A DNA stretch of 8,626 nt from an uncultured bacterium (lineage in GTDB: Bacteria > Cyanobacteriota > Vampirovibrionia > Gastranaerophilales > Gastranaerophilaceae): the NCBI GenBank assembly GCA_947169755.1, contig CAMVQX010000063.1:1-8626 (forward strand), given 5' to 3'. Shown here in pieces: positions 6,767-8,626 of this stretch. The translations under genes were made by a program, and so were the position numbers. A model generated the notes under the pieces. It was not told where the DNA came from. It searched no databases and was given only the letters and a program-made list of their open reading frames with translations. Position 1 is the first letter of the stretch; each line of letters starts with the position of its first letter.

Positions 6767-6795
6767 ATTATAATCTAAATTCACATATAAGACAA
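6767..6795 (-). promoter_or_regulatory. Sigma70-type promoter of hppA
   Basis: On the minus strand, TTGTCT (6795-6790, four of six to TTGACA) and a perfect TATAAT (6772-6767) are separated by 17 bp. Transcription would start near 6760, giving a leader of about 20 nt with the AAGGGAG ribosome-binding site. It lies 31 bp after the stop of the secreted-protein gene. Confidence 0.8.
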
Positions 6796-6826
6796 TCTTT
6801 TTTCAATAAATCAACCGATTGAACGA

Positions 6827-7672
6827 CTAATATTGCAAATAAACGTCATCCCTCAGTTTAAATTCAAATTCAGAACCTGCTGGAATAGAAATTCTTCCGC
6901 CTTTTGTTCCAACCGCAATTATTGGAGAACCAACTAAATTAACAAAATAAACACCCGCACCGAAAATTGTAGGTATAGGAGAAATTATATTAGTGATAGG
7001 GTTATTAGAAAGTTTAGATGAAGCTCGCCTTGTTTTCTGGTAAAAATTTTGTCCCTTTCCGACTTGATTTGAAACACCTTTCCAATATTGATGTTTGCCT
7101 TTTATATTATTAAAAAAGATTTTTTTATGGTTAGCTTTTGTTACTTTCCCGTTAGACAAATAATTTTGACCTTTATAAGCCACACCATCTACCAAAACTT
7201 CAATTAAGCCACCATTCCCCGCAATTTGAGGAAGATGTGAATCAATAACAGTACCGTACAAAGTAGTCCCTGCAGGTACAGTTACAAATTTTTGGTATAC
7301 AGGAGCTATAGTTACAAAACTGACACGCGTACCCACTTGTGTAGTGTCAGCCAAATAAGAATTTGACTTAACTCTGAATTTAGTTCCTCTTTTTAATCTT
7401 ATAGCAGTCGATTTATCTACATTTGAATAACTCGGCAGATTTTTCACCCCGCCAGTAATTTTCGAACTATCTGTAGAAGGTAAATTTTTGGGTGGCGGAG
7501 TATAACTTGAAGAACTCTGATTTGGAGAAGTTTTTGGTAAAGCCGGCAATTTATCTTCAATAGCTGAAGGGTTATAATTCTTCCGAATTTCTTCATCAAC
7601 AGATGGATCTAGCTCAAACGCCTGAGCAGGAAGAACAAATAATATTAAAAATATCAACAAAAATTTATACAT
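6827..7672 (-). CDS. Secreted protein of unknown function with proline/serine-rich linker and beta-rich domain
   Basis: I do not recognise a named family. The 281-residue product starts with a clear Sec signal peptide (MYKFLLIFLILFVLPAQA, predicted cut after residue 18). A flexible S/P/N-rich linker follows (about 32-85, including SSSSYTPPP), then a glycine- and valine-rich domain from about 90 on. Two stretches resemble each other: LKRGTKFRVKSNSYL (93-107) and IPAGSEFEFKLRDDVYL (263-279). In between is VPAGTTLYGTVIDSHLP (132-148), which is reminiscent of the GT-rich strands of VirB10/TrbI-like barrels, but too weak for a call. Residues 234-255 are moderately hydrophobic. It has no lipobox cysteine, so it is probably periplasmic or released. 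Its ATG lies inside the end of the membrane-protein gene (8-base overlap), so translation is probably coupled to it. No obvious terminator follows; a 4-bp stem after the stop is too weak. Confidence 0.82.
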   Translation of the reverse strand: MYKFLLIFLILFVLPAQAFELDPSVDEEIRKNYNPSAIEDKLPALPKTSPNQSSSSYTPPPKNLPSTDSSKITGGVKNLPSYSNVDKSTAIRLKRGTKFRVKSNSYLADTTQVGTRVSFVTIAPVYQKFVTVPAGTTLYGTVIDSHLPQIAGNGGLIEVLVDGVAYKGQNYLSNGKVTKANHKKIFFNNIKGKHQYWKGVSNQVGKGQNFYQKTRRASSKLSNNPITNIISPIPTIFGAGVYFVNLVGSPIIAVGTKGGRISIPAGSEFEFKLRDDVYLQY

Positions 7673-8177
7673 ATGACTTCATTTTTTTGTAAACTTCATT
7701 CACTTCGTTATATGAACTTGAAAGTTCTATAAAATAATCGCCCCTATGGAACATTCGGAAGAATCTTGTAATAAAAGGGACATCCAGCTCATCTTTATTT
7801 TTTACAGTAAATGTAATGACTGTTTGACAGGCAATGTTTTTTATGCCGATATTTTCGACATTTTCCCACTTCACAAAGCCATAATCCTGCGCCCAGAATC
7901 CCTCTTTATTCAAATAAAATAAACAATACGGTTTTATTAACATAAATACAAATATAAAAACACAAAAGCCAAAATAGCTGAGCAGAACTTTGCCTAAAAG
8001 AGTATAAAATACGGGATCTTCAAAGCAGCAACCTCTAAGCTCTTGCATACTGCATTCTGCGCTAAACGCTTCAGCGTAATTCATATAAACAGTAGCTACA
8101 GCCATTACTATCAAACTACCTAATATATATAAAGCCAATAGCCAACGTTTTTGATAAACTTTACATAGATGCTCCAT
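7665..8177 (-). CDS. Small two-helix membrane protein with cytoplasmic PH-like domain (STM3941-like, tentative)
   Basis: The 170-residue product has two membrane helices, about 12-31 and 62-82, joined by a loop of about 30 residues holding C42, C50 and C51. A soluble C-terminal domain follows (about 88-170). The order of strands and a final helix, with the phrases NKEGFWAQDYGFVKWENVENI (split here as NKEGFWAQDYG and FVKWENVENI) and TFTVKNKDEL, recalls small bacterial PH-like domains that follow two helices, as in the STM3941 family. This is pattern memory, not a search result. The start is chosen from AGAGGTGA (complement of 8181-8188), which overlaps the stop codon of the upstream gltA-type gene. 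The two genes are 3 nt apart, and the next gene overlaps by 8 nt, so all three are likely one transcript. The function is unknown; a role partnered with the secreted downstream protein is possible. Confidence 0.78.
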   Translation of the reverse strand: MEHLCKVYQKRWLLALYILGSLIVMAVATVYMNYAEAFSAECSMQELRGCCFEDPVFYTLLGKVLLSYFGFCVFIFVFMLIKPYCLFYLNKEGFWAQDYGFVKWENVENIGIKNIACQTVITFTVKNKDELDVPFITRFFRMFHRGDYFIELSSSYNEVNEVYKKMKSYV

Positions 8178-8180
8178 AAA

Positions 8181-8626
8181 TCACCTCTTTAACATTTCAT
8201 TTATGGCTTTTGCAGCTTTTTTCCCTGCACCCATTGCATTTATTGCATTACTTTCACCGACAGGCGCAACATCTCCGCCTGCATATATATTTTCTAAATT
8301 TGTTGCTCGTGTTTCACTGTCAACTATTATATAACCTCTTTTATCGGTTGCAATCTCAAAACCCTCTGATATTGCTGACTTTTGAATTATAGGATTTGGA
8401 CCTGTACCGAGAGCTACTATTACAGTATCAAGTTCAACTGTTTCAAATTTACCGGTAGATACAGGTCTGCATCTTCCTGATTCATCAGGCGCACCAAGTT
8501 CCATAACCTCTAATTCCACCGCTTTTACATAACCATTCTCACCGATAATTTCTTTTGGCGCATATAAGAATTTAAAAATTATACCTTCTTCTTTTGCATG
8601 TCTTATTTCTTCTAACCTTGCAGGTA
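8181..8626 (-). CDS. gltA: NADPH-dependent glutamate synthase small subunit-type flavoprotein (GltA/SudA), N-terminal part outside window
   Basis: The frame is open to the window edge and gives 147 C-terminal residues of a protein normally about 460 long. It is a FAD/NAD(P)H oxidoreductase of the GltD-like family, which moves electrons between NADPH and glutamate synthase or ferredoxin-type partners. Recognisable pieces in order: PARLEEIRHAKEEGI, the LGAPDESGRCRPV segment (LGEPDxSGRRRPV in GltA), TVIVALGTGPNPII, and the FAD-binding YAGGDV followed by MGAGKKAAKAI near the C-terminus. The first in-frame GTG near 8519 is internal, since upstream codons continue the family sequence. In place of the usual IVTGAATVI after GGD it reads VAPVGESNAIN. 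gltA here means the glutamate synthase homologue, not citrate synthase. It may be fused or paired with a ferredoxin-NADP reductase alpha subunit outside the window. The family is sure; the exact subtype is less so. Confidence 0.88.
   Translation of the reverse strand, partial: PARLEEIRHAKEEGIIFKFLYAPKEIIGENGYVKAVELEVMELGAPDESGRCRPVSTGKFETVELDTVIVALGTGPNPIIQKSAISEGFEIATDKRGYIIVDSETRATNLENIYAGGDVAPVGESNAINAMGAGKKAAKAINEMLKR

Noticed and set aside
6796..6826. Terminator after the secreted-protein gene
   Set aside because: TCAA/TTGA with a TCGG loop gives only 4 bp and is not followed by a T-tract on the minus strand.
8181..8519. A complete 112-residue protein starting at a GTG at 8519
   Set aside because: The same frame continues upstream to the window edge with recognisable GltA-family sequence, so that GTG is an internal valine.
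1..8626. Mobile elements, CRISPR, tRNA/rRNA, phage or defence genes
   Set aside because: No inverted-repeat ends, transposase or integrase motifs, regularly spaced repeats, cloverleaf sequences or toxin-antitoxin signatures were found on either strand.
1..8626. Alternative genetic code (UGA read as Trp or Gly)
   Set aside because: TGA ends rlmN, the cysteine-cluster gene and gltA at their expected C-termini, and tryptophans are encoded by TGG.

Overview
This is an AT-rich window (about one third G+C by eye) in which every supported gene lies on the minus strand, so transcription runs from position 8626 towards 1. TGA is used as an ordinary stop (rlmN, the cysteine-cluster gene, gltA), which indicates the standard bacterial code. 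The gene set fits a strict anaerobe with fermentative, pyrophosphate-sparing metabolism: an oxygen-sensitive type of 2-hydroxyacyl-CoA dehydratase activase, an ion-pumping membrane pyrophosphatase, and an NADPH-dependent glutamate synthase-type flavoprotein. Exported proteins with Sec signal peptides are present. A gut-type uncultured lineage such as Melainabacteria/Gastranaerophilales is my guess from overall flavour, not something the window proves.

Layout in transcription order. (a) 8626-6827: the C-terminal third of a GltA-type flavoprotein oxidoreductase, then a small two-helix membrane protein with a soluble C-terminal domain, then a secreted protein of unknown function. Spacing is 3 nt and then an 8-base overlap, so they look like one operon. 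(b) 6795-4298: a self-contained hppA unit with its own good sigma70 promoter, an 802-residue membrane pyrophosphatase of a divergent type, and a clear intrinsic terminator. (c) 4273-3239: an acyl-CoA dehydratase activase with an extra C-terminal cysteine cluster and no dehydratase partner in the window. (d) 3202-2106: a 328-residue protein I do not recognise, behind an extended -10 promoter and a roughly 95-nt leader. (e) 2096-1: a compact translation/RNA-modification operon of a YkgJ-type cysteine-cluster protein, rlmN and dtd (3' end cut by the window edge). rlmN and dtd overlap by an ATGA stop/start.

The main points for a second look are the divergent pyrophosphatase with its signal peptide, the activase with additional cysteines, the unknown 328-residue protein with an internal repeat, the secreted/membrane pair at 6827-8177, and a recurring TGC-extended -10 promoter element, one copy of which predicts a leaderless mRNA. 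I did not find a mobile element, CRISPR array, RNA gene or clearly new multi-gene system. Most of the window is core metabolism and RNA maintenance.
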